DNA from: Salipiger abyssi
Lineage (GTDB): Bacteria; Pseudomonadota; Alphaproteobacteria; Rhodobacterales; Rhodobacteraceae
NCBI RefSeq assembly: GCF_017311415.1
Contig: NZ_JAEKIS010000024.1
Coordinates: forward strand, 1-54,313
Direction of reading: 5' to 3'
Length of the DNA stretch: 54,313 nucleotides
The notes beneath the pieces are model-generated. The model made no database searches. It saw only the letters and a list, made by a program, of their open reading frames with translations, and was not told the DNA's origin. Position 1 is the stretch's first letter; every line of letters starts with the position of its first letter. The position numbers and the translations under genes were made by a program. Below are positions 24,279-33,426 of this stretch, piece after piece.

Positions 24279-24309
24279 TTCCAGTCACCTCCTTGCAGTT
24301 CTCTGTAAA

Positions 24310-24340
24310 ACAACAACATTCCAGCGCTGGAGAGTTCCAA
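24310..24340 (-). promoter_or_regulatory. Possible CueR-like promoter of the DUF305 operon
   Basis: Minus strand TTGGAA-N19-TGTTGT, spacer with perfect palindrome CCAGCGCTGG. The dyad is displaced by one to two bases relative to the copA box and the -35 is poorer, so this assignment is less certain than the others. Confidence 0.45.
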
Positions 24341-24457
24341 AAGCACGAATTTTCGTAGTTTCAAGGCAACAAAGGCGCGTCGTTTGCCCCGGTTCACGGC
24401 TTCTTTTCTTTGCCCCTGACGCGCACTGAATTTTCATGGGTCCGAGGAGATCGCGCC

Positions 24458-25039
24458 ATGCAGAATTTCACGAGACGAGAATTGATTTGTGCCGGAGCGA
24501 TGGGTTGCTTTCTGCCCACAACTGCCTGGGCCCACAAAGTCAAATTGCCCGAACGGTTCGAACCACAATTGGTAAACACCCGTCGTGGTGACTGGGTTAA
24601 AGGCGATGTCCACGTCGTTCCCGACGATTTTTTCCTTTATTTCATGCTCGAGGACGGGATGGCGATCCGCTACGGGGTCGGGGTAGGGCGCAAAGGTTTG
24701 TACGAACCCGGAGAGTTCACGGTAGCGCGCAAGGCCAAATGGCCATGGTGGCGGCCAACGAACGCCATGATCCGGCGCGAGCCACGCAAATACGCAAAGT
24801 ACAAGGATGGACTGAAAGGCGGGCCAAACAACCCGCTCGGGGCCCGCGCGCTCTATCTCTACGATGCCGAGGGACGCGATACCTATCTTCGCATTCATGG
24901 AACGAACGCCCCGGAGACAATTGGGTCTGCCGTGTCGAATGGATGCGCGCGGTTGACGAATGAACATGTGAAGGATCTGTACGAACGCGTTGAAATCGGC
25001 GCCCGCGTCTTCCTGTATCCCAAAGTGACAACGGCGTGA
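24458..25039 (+). CDS. YkuD-family L,D-transpeptidase, Tat-exported
   Basis: 193 residues from ATG 24458 (GGAGA upstream). Twin-arginine-type signal FTRRELICAGAM to TAWA. YkuD domain with HGTN...SAVSNGCARL, giving the catalytic His and Cys. These enzymes make 3-3 peptidoglycan cross-links or attach or detach wall-bound lipoproteins. It is divergent from the DUF305 operon and 83 bases before the second multicopper oxidase. One of four YkuD genes in this window; it lacks the WGLHP segment shared by the 27096 and 36549 copies. Confidence 0.88.
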   Translation: MQNFTRRELICAGAMGCFLPTTAWAHKVKLPERFEPQLVNTRRGDWVKGDVHVVPDDFFLYFMLEDGMAIRYGVGVGRKGLYEPGEFTVARKAKWPWWRPTNAMIRREPRKYAKYKDGLKGGPNNPLGARALYLYDAEGRDTYLRIHGTNAPETIGSAVSNGCARLTNEHVKDLYERVEIGARVFLYPKVTTA

Positions 25040-25122
25040 GGAGTGTTCTGTCGCCTTGAAGTTCCTCTTCCGGAAATGGCACAAGTGCGGCAGTTGGCGA
25101 AAGCCAGTCTATCATTCATGAG

Positions 25123-26427
25123 GTGACGGAATTGTCTTTGAGCCGGAGGTCTTTCCTTGGCGGGATGACCGTTGCGCTGGCTGGTACCCGCTTGCCAGCA
25201 GCGACACACGAGTTGATCCTCGCGCCCCAATCGATCAAGGCGCACCTTGCTGGGTACGACGTGTCGATGTTGGGCTTCAACGGTGGTCTGCCGGGCCCAG
25301 AAGTCAGAATGCGACAAGGACAAACCGCCCGCATTACCCTCGATAACCGATTGGAGGAGGGCGCTCTCGTTCACTGGCATGGGTTGCGGGTTCCAAATCG
25401 GATGGATGGTGTCAACGTCCTCACTCAGGATGTGGTCATTCCGGGCGACTCGTATCGTTATCAATTCGGCGTCCCGGATGCCGGCACGTATTGGTATCAC
25501 TCGCATTACCTGTCTTACGATCAGGTCAGCCGCGGTCTTTTCGGCGCCTTCATCGTCGAGGAGCAAAATGCGCCGGCTGTCGACCATGACATCGTTGTTC
25601 AGTTCTTCGATGTCTTGCTGGATCAGTCCGGGCAGTACGACGAAGCGTTCAACCCGGCCCACTTCGCAACCGAGGGCCGTATCGGCAATACGGTCACGGC
25701 ACTTGTTTTCAATGGAACCGGCAAGACTGTGAAACGAGGCGACCGTCTGCGACTGCGTCTCATAAATCCCTCTATCGACAGGGTGTACCGTGTCGGCCTG
25801 GATGGTTTGATAGGCAAGATCGTTGCACTGGATGGCATGCCTCTGGCGCATCCTCGGACGCTCGAACCGATCCTTCTCGCTCCGGGGCAAAGATGCGATG
25901 TGATTGGTGATGCGACCGGGCCTATTAGATTCGACGACAGCTTTGGAGAACAGACGTTGAGCCTTGGCGAAATCGCTGTTTCCGGTTCCCGTGAGCCCGC
26001 GAAAGCGCCCATCACCGCATTGCCCGCCAACCGAATGCCCGCCCCGAAAGACCCCGGCCAAACCGCGGAGCTGGTGCTCCAGGGAGGTGCGGGAAGCGCG
26101 TCCCACAACGGCACAGGGACATGGGCGCTCAATGACGTATCCGGCCTGCCTCGAAGGCCTTTCCTATCCGCCGCGCAGGGGACGACCGCGCGCATTTCGA
26201 TCCGCAACGAAACCGGGTTCCCACACGTCATGCATCTGCATGGCCACCATTTCTGGGAACTCGATGCGGCGGGTGAAGCCGGTCCATACCGGGACTCGAC
26301 CTATCTGGATACCGGCGAGACGCGGGATATTCTCGTCGTCCTGGACAATCCGGGATCGTGGATGCTGCATTGCCACATGTTGAGCCACCAAGCCGACGGT
26401 ATGGCAACGTGGATCAGAGTCGGCTGA
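25123..26427 (+). CDS. Multicopper oxidase, second copy, Tat-exported
   Basis: 434 residues from GTG 25123; the frame has no ATG before the upstream stop. Tat signal SRRSFLGG. All copper ligand sets are present: H84WH86G, H126SH128, H368xxH371LH373, H416CH418 with H422 and M427. It is about 30 residues shorter than the oxidase at 16720 and clearly diverged from it, so it is not a recent duplicate. Likely role is periplasmic Cu(I) or phenolic/siderophore oxidation. Gene lies between two YkuD genes and before DsbB. Confidence 0.92.
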   Translation: MTELSLSRRSFLGGMTVALAGTRLPAATHELILAPQSIKAHLAGYDVSMLGFNGGLPGPEVRMRQGQTARITLDNRLEEGALVHWHGLRVPNRMDGVNVLTQDVVIPGDSYRYQFGVPDAGTYWYHSHYLSYDQVSRGLFGAFIVEEQNAPAVDHDIVVQFFDVLLDQSGQYDEAFNPAHFATEGRIGNTVTALVFNGTGKTVKRGDRLRLRLINPSIDRVYRVGLDGLIGKIVALDGMPLAHPRTLEPILLAPGQRCDVIGDATGPIRFDDSFGEQTLSLGEIAVSGSREPAKAPITALPANRMPAPKDPGQTAELVLQGGAGSASHNGTGTWALNDVSGLPRRPFLSAAQGTTARISIRNETGFPHVMHLHGHHFWELDAAGEAGPYRDSTYLDTGETRDILVVLDNPGSWMLHCHMLSHQADGMATWIRVG

Positions 26428-26438
26428 GGGTCGAGACG

Positions 26439-26454
26439 GATACATACCGTTACA
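26439..26454 (+). promoter_or_regulatory. Candidate response-regulator box before dsbB
   Basis: GATACA-TACC-GTTACA, a 10-base-period hexamer pair matching the elements at 4067, 4096, 13651 and 28666. It lies 87 bases before the TTG start of the DsbB gene. Its orientation with respect to that gene is opposite to that seen at 4067 and 28666, so activation from this site is uncertain. Confidence 0.4.
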
Positions 26455-26540
26455 AATCTCTGAATGATAACAGGCCTTTCGCCGTCTACGTAACCTGACA
26501 AGCGAGAAACAGGTCCATCGACTGCCAATGGGAGCGTTCA

Positions 26541-27053
26541 TTGACCCTGACACCAAAATCTCTCGGCATGACTGCGGCGGCAGGATCAGCCGCCTTGCTG
26601 TTGGGGGCCTTCGTTTTCCAGGCTCTTGGGTACGCGCCGTGCGCAATGTGCATCTGGCAACGCTACCCACACGCAATCGCCATTGGAATGGGCGCTCTGT
26701 TGCTCTTTGCTCTGCCGATTTTGCCAATCCTGATAATCGGTGCCCTGTCGGTACTCAGCACATCCGCGTTGGGAGTGTTTCATACCGGTGTCGAGCGCGG
26801 CTGGTGGGAGGGACCGACTTCTTGCACGGGATCCGGCCTCGATGTTTCCCAAATGTCGGTATCGGAATTGCTGCCCTCTGCCAGTTCAAATACGTCCAAT
26901 CTTGTTCTGTGCAGTGAGGTTGTCTGGGAATTTCTGACGTTGTCCATGGCCAGTTGGAACGCGATCCTAAGCGGTGTCCTTGCTTGCCTCTGGTTGGTCG
27001 CGATCGCAAGACATCAAAAGGTTCGGTGGCATGGGGTCGCGGACGTTTCTTGA
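26541..27053 (+). CDS. dsbB: DsbB-type disulfide oxidoreductase
   Basis: 170 residues, TTG start at 26541 supported by GGGAG six bases upstream. Four TM helices; first periplasmic cysteine pair CAMC (about 35-38, followed by WQRYPH) and second pair split as SCTG and LVLC around 95-120. DsbB reoxidises DsbA by passing electrons to quinone. The HTGVERGWWEGP segment is typical of alphaproteobacterial DsbB. A second, BdbC-like copy is encoded at 48048-47626. Confidence 0.85.
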   Translation: MTLTPKSLGMTAAAGSAALLLGAFVFQALGYAPCAMCIWQRYPHAIAIGMGALLLFALPILPILIIGALSVLSTSALGVFHTGVERGWWEGPTSCTGSGLDVSQMSVSELLPSASSNTSNLVLCSEVVWEFLTLSMASWNAILSGVLACLWLVAIARHQKVRWHGVADVS

Positions 27054-27095
27054 ATCGTCCCGCATTCATCGAAAACAAACAAAGGGCTTCGCTTC

Positions 27096-27761
27096 ATGGT
27101 TACAAGACGACACTTCCTTGCACTTTCCGGCTCGCTGTTTTCAGCGTCTCTGAGTTCGCCAGCATTCGCTAAGACCTGGCCGTCAACAGCCGAAAAAGCA
27201 GCTTGGGATGCGCAGATCACGCCCGCCAACTATGACCCGGCAACAACCAACCCATGGGGGCTGCATCCCAGGCTGCTGCCGCAACGCGTTTTGGCGAATG
27301 ACGGTTTGCGCCCGGGTGACATTCACGTCGATGCGATCGCGCGCTATCTGTACCATATCGAGGAAGGTGGCACCGCGATGCGATACGGGGTGGCGATTGC
27401 CAAGGGCGATCTCTATGAACCCGGCACCTATACGATCCGCCGAAAGGTCGAATGGCCGCACTGGACGCCAACGCAGTCAATGATCGAACGCGATCCGGAG
27501 GCTTACGAGCGGTTTGCCGACGGTATGGAGCCCGGCCCCAACAATGCCTTGGGCAGCAGGGCTTTGTATCTATTCGTCGGAGATCGGGATACGTACCTTC
27601 GAATTCACGGAACGCCGAGCCCTCGCAGCATTGGCGGCCGGGCCAGTTCGGGATGCGTGCGCATGGTGATGGCCCACATCAATGATCTCTATCCGAATGT
27701 CGCTGTCGGATCGACGGCGTTCCTTTACTCGGCCGAAGACAGCGTTACCGCTCGAAGCTAA
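27096..27761 (+). CDS. YkuD-family L,D-transpeptidase, Tat-exported
   Basis: 221 residues. Tat signal VTRRHFLALSG to PAFA; N-terminal conserved NPWGLHPRLLPQRVL segment; YkuD core with RIHGTP and SSGCVRM catalytic motifs; ends YSAEDSVTARS. Same length as the product of 36549 and near-identical over long stretches, so the two are recent paralogues placed about 9 kb apart under different promoters. Lies 42 bases after dsbB and probably co-transcribed with it. Confidence 0.9.
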   Translation: MVTRRHFLALSGSLFSASLSSPAFAKTWPSTAEKAAWDAQITPANYDPATTNPWGLHPRLLPQRVLANDGLRPGDIHVDAIARYLYHIEEGGTAMRYGVAIAKGDLYEPGTYTIRRKVEWPHWTPTQSMIERDPEAYERFADGMEPGPNNALGSRALYLFVGDRDTYLRIHGTPSPRSIGGRASSGCVRMVMAHINDLYPNVAVGSTAFLYSAEDSVTARS

Positions 27762-27837
27762 CCTATTGCATCTTTGGCTCACACGCCGAGGACTGCGTCG
27801 TGCAGGGACATCTTCCAATGAATTGTTGGACGAACAC

Positions 27838-28467
27838 TCACGGCTGTGTCGCAAGTGAACTTTCGAACTGTGCGATCGCTACGGATTTGTCGTCCTCATC
27901 GTTCTCGAACAGCTTTGTGGTTCGCACGCCCGGCAACTTGCCAAAATCCGCCATCAGGCGCTTTGGAAAAAATGTGCGTCCGATGGATTCAAATCCTGGT
28001 AATTGTCTGAGTACCGCGGAGGTACTGGCACTACAAAAACCGGAAGCGGCTGGGCCGCTGGCAATTGCAAGGCGCAAAGCCTGCTCCGCGACTTCGGGAG
28101 ACACATCGATCTCTTGTATGACGACATGGTAGGTCTCGCGAGCATGAGCCCGCGCATAAAAATCGGCCACTTGTGGAGTAATGCCATAAAGCACATCTCC
28201 CCGTTCCGGTACAGCGCTCAGCCGGACCGTTCCTGCCGGATCGAAGATAACACGCTGCGACCCATTAATCATGACGCTGCTATGCGCACCCGCCCCGGAC
28301 CTGTTGTTGATCATGGTGTACAACGTCAGCGCGGCCGGTCCATCGTGACGGTAGGATGCGCTACTGATGACTTCGGCTGAAGCATCCGGGCGCATGTCGT
28401 TTCCTGCACCGCACCCCGCCAAAATTACCAAGGTTAGAACTGAGAAAATGCGGTTCAAAAAGAGCAC
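27838..28467 (-). CDS. Hypothetical lipoprotein, possible papain-like fold
   Basis: 209 residues from GTG 28467; AGGAGG seven bases upstream decides this start over ATG 28485 and over much longer frames. Lipobox LAGC follows a clean hydrophobic run. The mature part has AHSSVMI near residue 60 and FCSASTS near 145. His and Cys in such contexts recall permuted NlpC/P60 or DUF4105-like hydrolases, but the order and spacing are not enough to be sure. Convergent with the YkuD gene at 27096. Function unknown. Confidence 0.65.
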   Translation of the reverse strand: MLFLNRIFSVLTLVILAGCGAGNDMRPDASAEVISSASYRHDGPAALTLYTMINNRSGAGAHSSVMINGSQRVIFDPAGTVRLSAVPERGDVLYGITPQVADFYARAHARETYHVVIQEIDVSPEVAEQALRLAIASGPAASGFCSASTSAVLRQLPGFESIGRTFFPKRLMADFGKLPGVRTTKLFENDEDDKSVAIAQFESSLATQP

Positions 28468-28792
28468 CCTGCAGCCTCCTGCCATGGGTTGAATGATTGA
28501 ATTTTCGGGATATTCAGGGCCTCTAGCAATCTCGACATCAACTCTTCCGGATTTCACCTCTACCGAAACATGGGTTCGGTTTCGGTTGGTATACGGATCC
28601 TCGACACCTTTTTTTCTGGATATCGCATGTTTCAGATGAAGAGGAGCGTTCGCCCCGAATTGATTTGTCGCAATTTGTAACAGACCCCGCCTTTGTGACC
28701 TCGCGATACAAAACACCGGCTCGCGTGGCATTCCGCATCTGCAGGTGCCCCCCATATGCTGGGTATCGCAACACTGACACGAGGTGATCGAA
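28468..28792. other. Non-coding gap between divergent lipoprotein and EF-hand genes
   Basis: 325 bases with no supportable gene; short frames here lack starts and ribosome sites. It holds the lipoprotein ribosome site (28475-28480) and, at 28666-28711, a candidate response-regulator promoter for the EF-hand gene. Nothing else is recognised. Confidence 0.6.
28666..28711 (+). promoter_or_regulatory. Candidate response-regulator promoter of the EF-hand gene
   Basis: TGTCGC-AATT-TGTAAC (28666-28681), then one base, a GACCCC -35-like hexamer, and ATACAA about 17 bases on. The site-to-promoter spacing copies that at 4067 upstream of the response-regulator gene. Confidence 0.45.
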
Positions 28793-29401
28793 ATGAAACG
28801 CAACACTTTACTCGCTGCAATGACCCTGGCTGCAACCGCCCTTGGCGGTGCCGCATTCGCGGACGCCAACCACGGGCGTGGGGGACAATTTGGCGCCCAG
28901 AGCGGACCAGGCATGATGCAGAACGGTGGTCCCGGTATGATGGGGAACATGGGCGGAATGATGGACATGATGAAGCGCATGCACGGAAACATGATGGGCG
29001 CAGGCATGATGGGCGCAGGCATGGGCAGTGGTATGATGAGCCCAGGCATGGCTGGCGGCATGATGCAAATGTTCGACACTGATGGAGACGGCACAACGAC
29101 GCCGGAAGAAATGCGCACGCAGCTGCAGGCCAAGCTTTCCGAGTTTGACAGCGACGGGGATGGAAGCCTCTCGATTACCGAGTTTGAAGCTCTCCACAGC
29201 GCGATGATCCGCGAAATGATGGTGGATCGCTTCCAACACCTCGATGCCGATGGCGACGGCGCGGTGACGCCGGAAGAGATGGCCGCTCCTGCCGATAGGA
29301 TGGAGCGGATGCAGATGATGCGGTCGAATATGGCAGATGCGCCTGCGCGGCCTGGCAACGGTCAGGGCATGGGCAACGGCTCCATGATGCAGGACAACTG
29401 A
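28793..29401 (+). CDS. Met-rich EF-hand periplasmic protein
   Basis: 202 residues from ATG 28793 (GAGG upstream). Signal peptide (about 1-23), then a Met/Gly-rich block (about 35-95; GPGMMQNGGPGMMGNMGG and similar) and three EF-hand loops: DTDGDGTTTPEE, DSDGDGSLSITE and DADGDGAVTPEE. EF-hands bind Ca2+; the methionine block looks like a Cu(I) or Ag(I) binding region. Such Met-rich EF-hand proteins occur in copper-resistance clusters but their job is not established. A strong terminator follows. Confidence 0.85.
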   Translation: MKRNTLLAAMTLAATALGGAAFADANHGRGGQFGAQSGPGMMQNGGPGMMGNMGGMMDMMKRMHGNMMGAGMMGAGMGSGMMSPGMAGGMMQMFDTDGDGTTTPEEMRTQLQAKLSEFDSDGDGSLSITEFEALHSAMIREMMVDRFQHLDADGDGAVTPEEMAAPADRMERMQMMRSNMADAPARPGNGQGMGNGSMMQDN

Positions 29402-29407
29402 GCCAAT

Positions 29408-29432
29408 GGGTGCCGGTTTTTTTCCGGCACCC
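29408..29432 (+). terminator. Terminator after the EF-hand gene
   Basis: GGGTGCCGG-TTTTTTT-CCGGCACCC, a perfect nine-base stem with a seven-T loop, seven bases after the stop codon. Strong hairpin, though the T-run is in the loop and not in the tail. Confidence 0.75.
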
Positions 29433-29541
29433 GTCCTCACAACCCCAAAACCATTCGCGGTCGGGACATTGAACCGAACCGCGACCTGAACCGTTTAGCC
29501 TCGGTATGCCAACAAATAGAGACACGGAAAGGAAAATTCCC

Positions 29542-29928
29542 ATGGCCTATACCTATGATCGCGTCCTGAAAGACACCAAAATCGATGACGCAGAGATGCG
29601 TGTTCGGGATGCTTTGGCAGACAAGGGCTTCGGCGTTCTGACTGAGATTGACGTCAAAGCGACGATGAAAAAGAAACTTGATGCGGACATGCCGCCTTAC
29701 CGCATCTTGGGGGCCTGTAATCCGGGCATGGCGCACAAAGCCATCGAGATCGAGCCTCGCATCGGTGCGATGCTTCCCTGCAATGTTATCCTGCGGCAAC
29801 TGGACGGCGACACCGAGGTCAGCGCGGTCGATCCTGTCGCTTCGATGCAGGCGGTGCAGAACCAAGACCTGGACGCGGTCGCCGGCGAAGTCCGCGATCT
29901 CCTTCGGGACGCCCTCGACACCGCGTGA
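29542..29928 (+). CDS. DUF302 family protein
   Basis: 128 residues from ATG 29542 with GAAAGGA upstream. Single DUF302 domain (about 30-100) with the typical ADMPPYRILGACNP and MLPCNVIL cores. No signal peptide, so cytoplasmic. DUF302 proteins are widespread beside metal and stress genes; no reaction is known. Free-standing transcript between two hairpins. Confidence 0.85.
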   Translation: MAYTYDRVLKDTKIDDAEMRVRDALADKGFGVLTEIDVKATMKKKLDADMPPYRILGACNPGMAHKAIEIEPRIGAMLPCNVILRQLDGDTEVSAVDPVASMQAVQNQDLDAVAGEVRDLLRDALDTA

Positions 29929-29959
29929 TGGCGGGATGGGCGTTGGATGCCCTGTCGCA

Positions 29960-29987
29960 GATCGAGCGCCTTTAGCGGTGCTCGATC
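29960..29987 (+). terminator. Hairpin after the DUF302 gene
   Basis: GATCGAGC and GCTCGATC, a perfect eight-base inverted repeat around a 12-base loop, 31 bases after the stop. No T-run follows, so terminator function is tentative. Confidence 0.4.
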
Positions 29988-30033
29988 AATGCCATCTAAT
30001 CCCCACGTAAATTCCTGATGAGGAACTCACCCA

Positions 30034-30954
30034 GTGCTGCCAGCGGGATTGCCATTTCCGGATATTGGAACCGACCTCTTCTCCTTCGACATCGGGGGGG
30101 TCACATTCGCACTCCGCTGGTACGCGCTAGCCTATATCTTCGGTATCCTGATTGGCTGGCGCATTTGTTCGAGTGCCATAAGCCGTCCCGCGCTCTGGAC
30201 GTCAGCTGGACCGCCGCTTGACCGAACGCAGATCGAAGATCTTCTGACGTGGATCATCATCGGCGTGATTGCTGGTGGTCGCCTGGGCTTTGTACTGTTC
30301 TACCAGCCCGCATATTATCTCGCCAATCCCTTGGAAATTCTGATGGTCTGGCAAGGCGGCATGTCTTTCCACGGGGGGTTCGCGGGAGTTGTCATCGCGG
30401 CCTTGCTGTTCTGCCTTAGACAGAACGCGTCATTGCTCAGCACTGGCGACTTGCTGGCTTTGGCAACACCACCAGGCTTGTTTCTTGGAAGGCTGGCGAA
30501 CTTCACCAACAATGAGTTGTGGGGGCGTCCAACGGACGTTCCCTGGGCGGTGATCTTTCCCGGCGAAGTCGCGCAGGCCTGCCCAGGGGTTAGCGGCCTC
30601 TGCGCCCGACACCCGTCCCAGCTGTACGAGGCGGTATTGGAGGGGCTCATTCTTGGAATACTGCTCATTTATCTCGCTTGGGGCCGGGGCTGGCTGAAAA
30701 TGCCCGGTGCCTTGGCTGGCGTGTTTCTGACCGGCTATGGTCTTGCCCGAAGTTTCGTCGAGATGTTCCGGCAACCGGACCAACAATTTGTGACGGCGGA
30801 CAACCCGATCGGCCATGCGCTTCATTTTGGTGAGTGGGGTTTGACCATGGGCCAGTTGCTCTCCATGCCAATGGCGCTGGTCGGGCTGGCGTTGATCGTG
30901 TTCGCCCGGCGGGAACGGGGCCGGACAGCGCCACCCCGCAGAGCCGCAATGTAA
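30034..30954 (+). CDS. lgt: Prolipoprotein diacylglyceryl transferase Lgt
   Basis: 306 residues from GTG 30034 (GAGGA upstream). Seven-TM enzyme that transfers diacylglycerol from phosphatidylglycerol to the lipobox cysteine. Family motifs visible: RWYALAYI (about 30-37), [28 protein letters not shown] and [10 protein letters not shown]. Complete and normal in length. Together with lspA and lnt at 43209-41168 it gives this island the whole lipoprotein maturation pathway, normally chromosomal. Confidence 0.95.
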   Translation: MLPAGLPFPDIGTDLFSFDIGGVTFALRWYALAYIFGILIGWRICSSAISRPALWTSAGPPLDRTQIEDLLTWIIIGVIAGGRLGFVLFYQPAYYLANPLEILMVWQGGMSFHGGFAGVVIAALLFCLRQNASLLSTGDLLALATPPGLFLGRLANFTNNELWGRPTDVPWAVIFPGEVAQACPGVSGLCARHPSQLYEAVLEGLILGILLIYLAWGRGWLKMPGALAGVFLTGYGLARSFVEMFRQPDQQFVTADNPIGHALHFGEWGLTMGQLLSMPMALVGLALIVFARRERGRTAPPRRAAM

Positions 30955-30972
30955 TCGCCGTACTGATCTCTC

Positions 30973-31003
30973 TTGACCCTCCCGCGGATGGAAGCCCTAG
31001 GCA
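30973..31003 (+). promoter_or_regulatory. CueR-type promoter of the second Cu-type ATPase
   Basis: TTGACC-N19-TAGGCA, spacer CTCCCGCGGATGGAAGCCC. The -35 TTGA could be misread as a TTG start codon; the ATG at 31033 lies 29 bases after the -10 and has its own ribosome site. Confidence 0.75.
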
Positions 31004-31032
31004 AGAGAAGCATTCTCGGAAAGGACCGCAAA

Positions 31033-33378
31033 ATGAGCACTCCCGACAGTTCTGAAACCACAGCAGCTTCTTCGGTATTCGTTTGCCCCATGCACCCTGA
31101 GGTGCGGCAGGACGAGCCCGGCAATTGTCCGAAATGCGGGATGCACCTCGTGCCGGAATCGGAGCTCGAGGTCCATTCAGCACATGATCATCACGAACAC
31201 CACGCGGGTGCCACGCCGGCCGATGGCCGATATGATCTGGTTCCTACAGGACATGATGGTCCCATTTTCACCTGCCCGATGCACCCTCAGGTGCGGCAGC
31301 CTGATCCGGGCGCGTGTCCGATCTGTGGTATGGGATTGGAACTGGAATCCGGTGTGCCGGGCGATGAAGGTCCAAACCCCGAACTGGTGGATTTCACACG
31401 GCGGTTCTGGGTCGGCACAGTCCTGACGATCCCGCTCCTTGTCCTCACGATGGGGCCATTCGTCGGTTTCCCCGCAGTCCGGACTTTTTTTGGCGAAAGC
31501 ACCACACAATGGATCGAATTGATCCTGGCAACGCCAGTGGTCTTGTGGTGCGGCTGGCCGTTTCTGGAACGCGGATGGATTTCGTTCCGCACATTGAACC
31601 TCAACATGTTCTCCCTGATCGGCATGGGCGTTCTTGCCGCCTGGCTCTTCAGCGTCGTTGCCGTTCTCGCACCGGACATATTCCCTGATGGGTTCCGAGA
31701 CTCCGAAGGCCATGTCGGCGTCTATTTCGAGGCGGCGGCGGTGATCGTGACGCTGGTGCTGCTCGGCCAGGTGATGGAACTACGCGCCCGCGAGGGGACC
31801 GGCAAGGCGATCCGCGCGCTTCTCGACATGGCGGCAAAGACCGCGCGGGTCATCCGGGACGACGGATCCGAGGAGGAAATCCCGCTGGAGGACGTGCAAG
31901 TCGGGGACCGGCTGCGCGTGCGGCCCGGTGACAAGGTGCCGGTCGATGGCGTGGTTCTGGACGGCCGGTCCTCGGTCGACGAAAGCATGATCTCCGGTGA
32001 ACCCGTGCCGGTCGAGAAGACCGAGGGCGACCCGCTGACCGGCGCGACGATCAATGGCACCGGCAGTCTGGTGATGGAGGCGACGCGTGTCGGGTCCGAC
32101 ACGATGCTGGCTCAAATTGTCGAGATGGTGTCGAACGCGCAGCGCTCGCGCGCCCCGATCCAGAAATACGCCGACAAGGTGGCGGGATATTTCGTTCCGG
32201 CCGTCATCGGTATCGCGGTCCTGTCCTTCATCGCCTGGGCGATCTGGGGGCCCGCGCCTGCGCTTTCCTACGCATTGATTTCGGCGGTGGCGGTTCTGAT
32301 CATCGCCTGTCCTTGTGCGCTTGGCCTGGCGACACCGATGTCGATCATGACAGCGACAGGACGGGGCGCTCAGGCAGGGGTGCTGATCAAGAACGCCGAG
32401 GCGCTGGAGCGGTTCGAGAAAGTCGATACCCTGATCGTCGACAAGACCGGCACGTTGACCGAAGGCAAGCCGCGGCTTGTCGACGTACTCCCGCAACCCG
32501 GCCACGACGAAGCCGAGGTCTTGCGTCTCGCCGCATCGCTTGAGCGCGGATCGGAGCACCCCTTGGCCGAAGCGATCGTCAGGGGTGCGGAGGAGCGAGA
32601 TGTCAAAATGGACGAGGCACGGGACTTCGAGGCGGTCACTGGCAAGGGCGTCAAGGGGGTCGTTGACGGCAAAGCGGTCGCGCTCGGCAATTTGGCGATG
32701 ATCCGCGAATTGGGGCTCGAGGCGGGCGCGTTGACCGCCAAGGCCAATGCCCGCCGCGACGAAGGCGAGACGGTCATGTTCGTTGTGCTGGATGGCGAGA
32801 TCGCCGGTCTAGTTGCTGTCGCCGACCCAGTGAAGGAGACCACGCCAGAAGCCATCGAGGATCTGCATGAACTGGGGTTCCGCGTCATCATGGCGACCGG
32901 CGACAACGAACGCACGGCCAAGGCCATCGGCACGCGGCTCGGAATCGATGAGATCCGGGCCGACGTGCTGCCGGAGGACAAGGCGCGGATCATCCTTGAG
33001 TTGCAAGAGGCGGGCCACAAGGTCGCCATGGCCGGGGATGGCGTCAACGACGCCCCCGCGCTCGCGCAGGCCGATGTCGGCATCGCCATGGGCACCGGCG
33101 CCGATGTGGCCATCGAAAGCGCGGGCGTCACGCTGGTCAAGGGCAACCTTGATGGTATCGTGCGTGCGCGGCGGCTCGCCCGGGCCACGATGCGCAACAT
33201 CCGCCAGAACCTGTTCTTCGCGCTGATCTACAACGCCTCCGGCGTGCCGGTCGCGGCGGGAGTTCTGTTTCCCTTCTTTGGCATCCTCATCAGTCCGATG
33301 TTTGCTGCCTTCGCCATGAGCGCGTCGTCAATCTCGGTGGTGCTCAATTCGCTGCGCCTTCGCGGCGTTCGTATCTAG
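31033..33378 (+). CDS. Cu-type P1B ATPase with two CPMHP/CGM domains
   Basis: 781 residues from ATG 31033 (AAGGA seven bases upstream). Instead of HMA domains it has two copies of a small zinc-ribbon-like metal domain, CPMHPEV...CPKCGM (about 18-39) and CPMHPQV...CPICGM (about 80-101), with a His-rich linker ([10 protein letters not shown]). The pump core has C426PC, phosphorylated D470 and [10 protein letters not shown]. This architecture is typical of CopB/SilP-like or CopA-related exporters in resistance islands. Control by CueR is inferred from the promoter. Substrate Cu(I)/Ag(I) is probable. Confidence 0.93.
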   Translation: MSTPDSSETTAASSVFVCPMHPEVRQDEPGNCPKCGMHLVPESELEVHSAHDHHEHHAGATPADGRYDLVPTGHDGPIFTCPMHPQVRQPDPGACPICGMGLELESGVPGDEGPNPELVDFTRRFWVGTVLTIPLLVLTMGPFVGFPAVRTFFGESTTQWIELILATPVVLWCGWPFLERGWISFRTLNLNMFSLIGMGVLAAWLFSVVAVLAPDIFPDGFRDSEGHVGVYFEAAAVIVTLVLLGQVMELRAREGTGKAIRALLDMAAKTARVIRDDGSEEEIPLEDVQVGDRLRVRPGDKVPVDGVVLDGRSSVDESMISGEPVPVEKTEGDPLTGATINGTGSLVMEATRVGSDTMLAQIVEMVSNAQRSRAPIQKYADKVAGYFVPAVIGIAVLSFIAWAIWGPAPALSYALISAVAVLIIACPCALGLATPMSIMTATGRGAQAGVLIKNAEALERFEKVDTLIVDKTGTLTEGKPRLVDVLPQPGHDEAEVLRLAASLERGSEHPLAEAIVRGAEERDVKMDEARDFEAVTGKGVKGVVDGKAVALGNLAMIRELGLEAGALTAKANARRDEGETVMFVVLDGEIAGLVAVADPVKETTPEAIEDLHELGFRVIMATGDNERTAKAIGTRLGIDEIRADVLPEDKARIILELQEAGHKVAMAGDGVNDAPALAQADVGIAMGTGADVAIESAGVTLVKGNLDGIVRARRLARATMRNIRQNLFFALIYNASGVPVAAGVLFPFFGILISPMFAAFAMSASSISVVLNSLRLRGVRI

Positions 33379-33426
33379 AAGCGCGCAACAGCGTTCGGAT
33401 GAACCAAAATTAAAAGGGGGCCATTT

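Noticed and set aside
28486-29358. Long N-terminal extension of the lipoprotein frame across the EF-hand gene
   Set aside because: It is antisense to the EF-hand gene and would bury the lipobox; the GTG at 28467 with AGGAGG is a better start.
30973-31032. TTG at 30973 as the start of the ATPase
   Set aside because: The TTG is the -35 hexamer of the CueR-type promoter; ATG 31033 has its own ribosome site.
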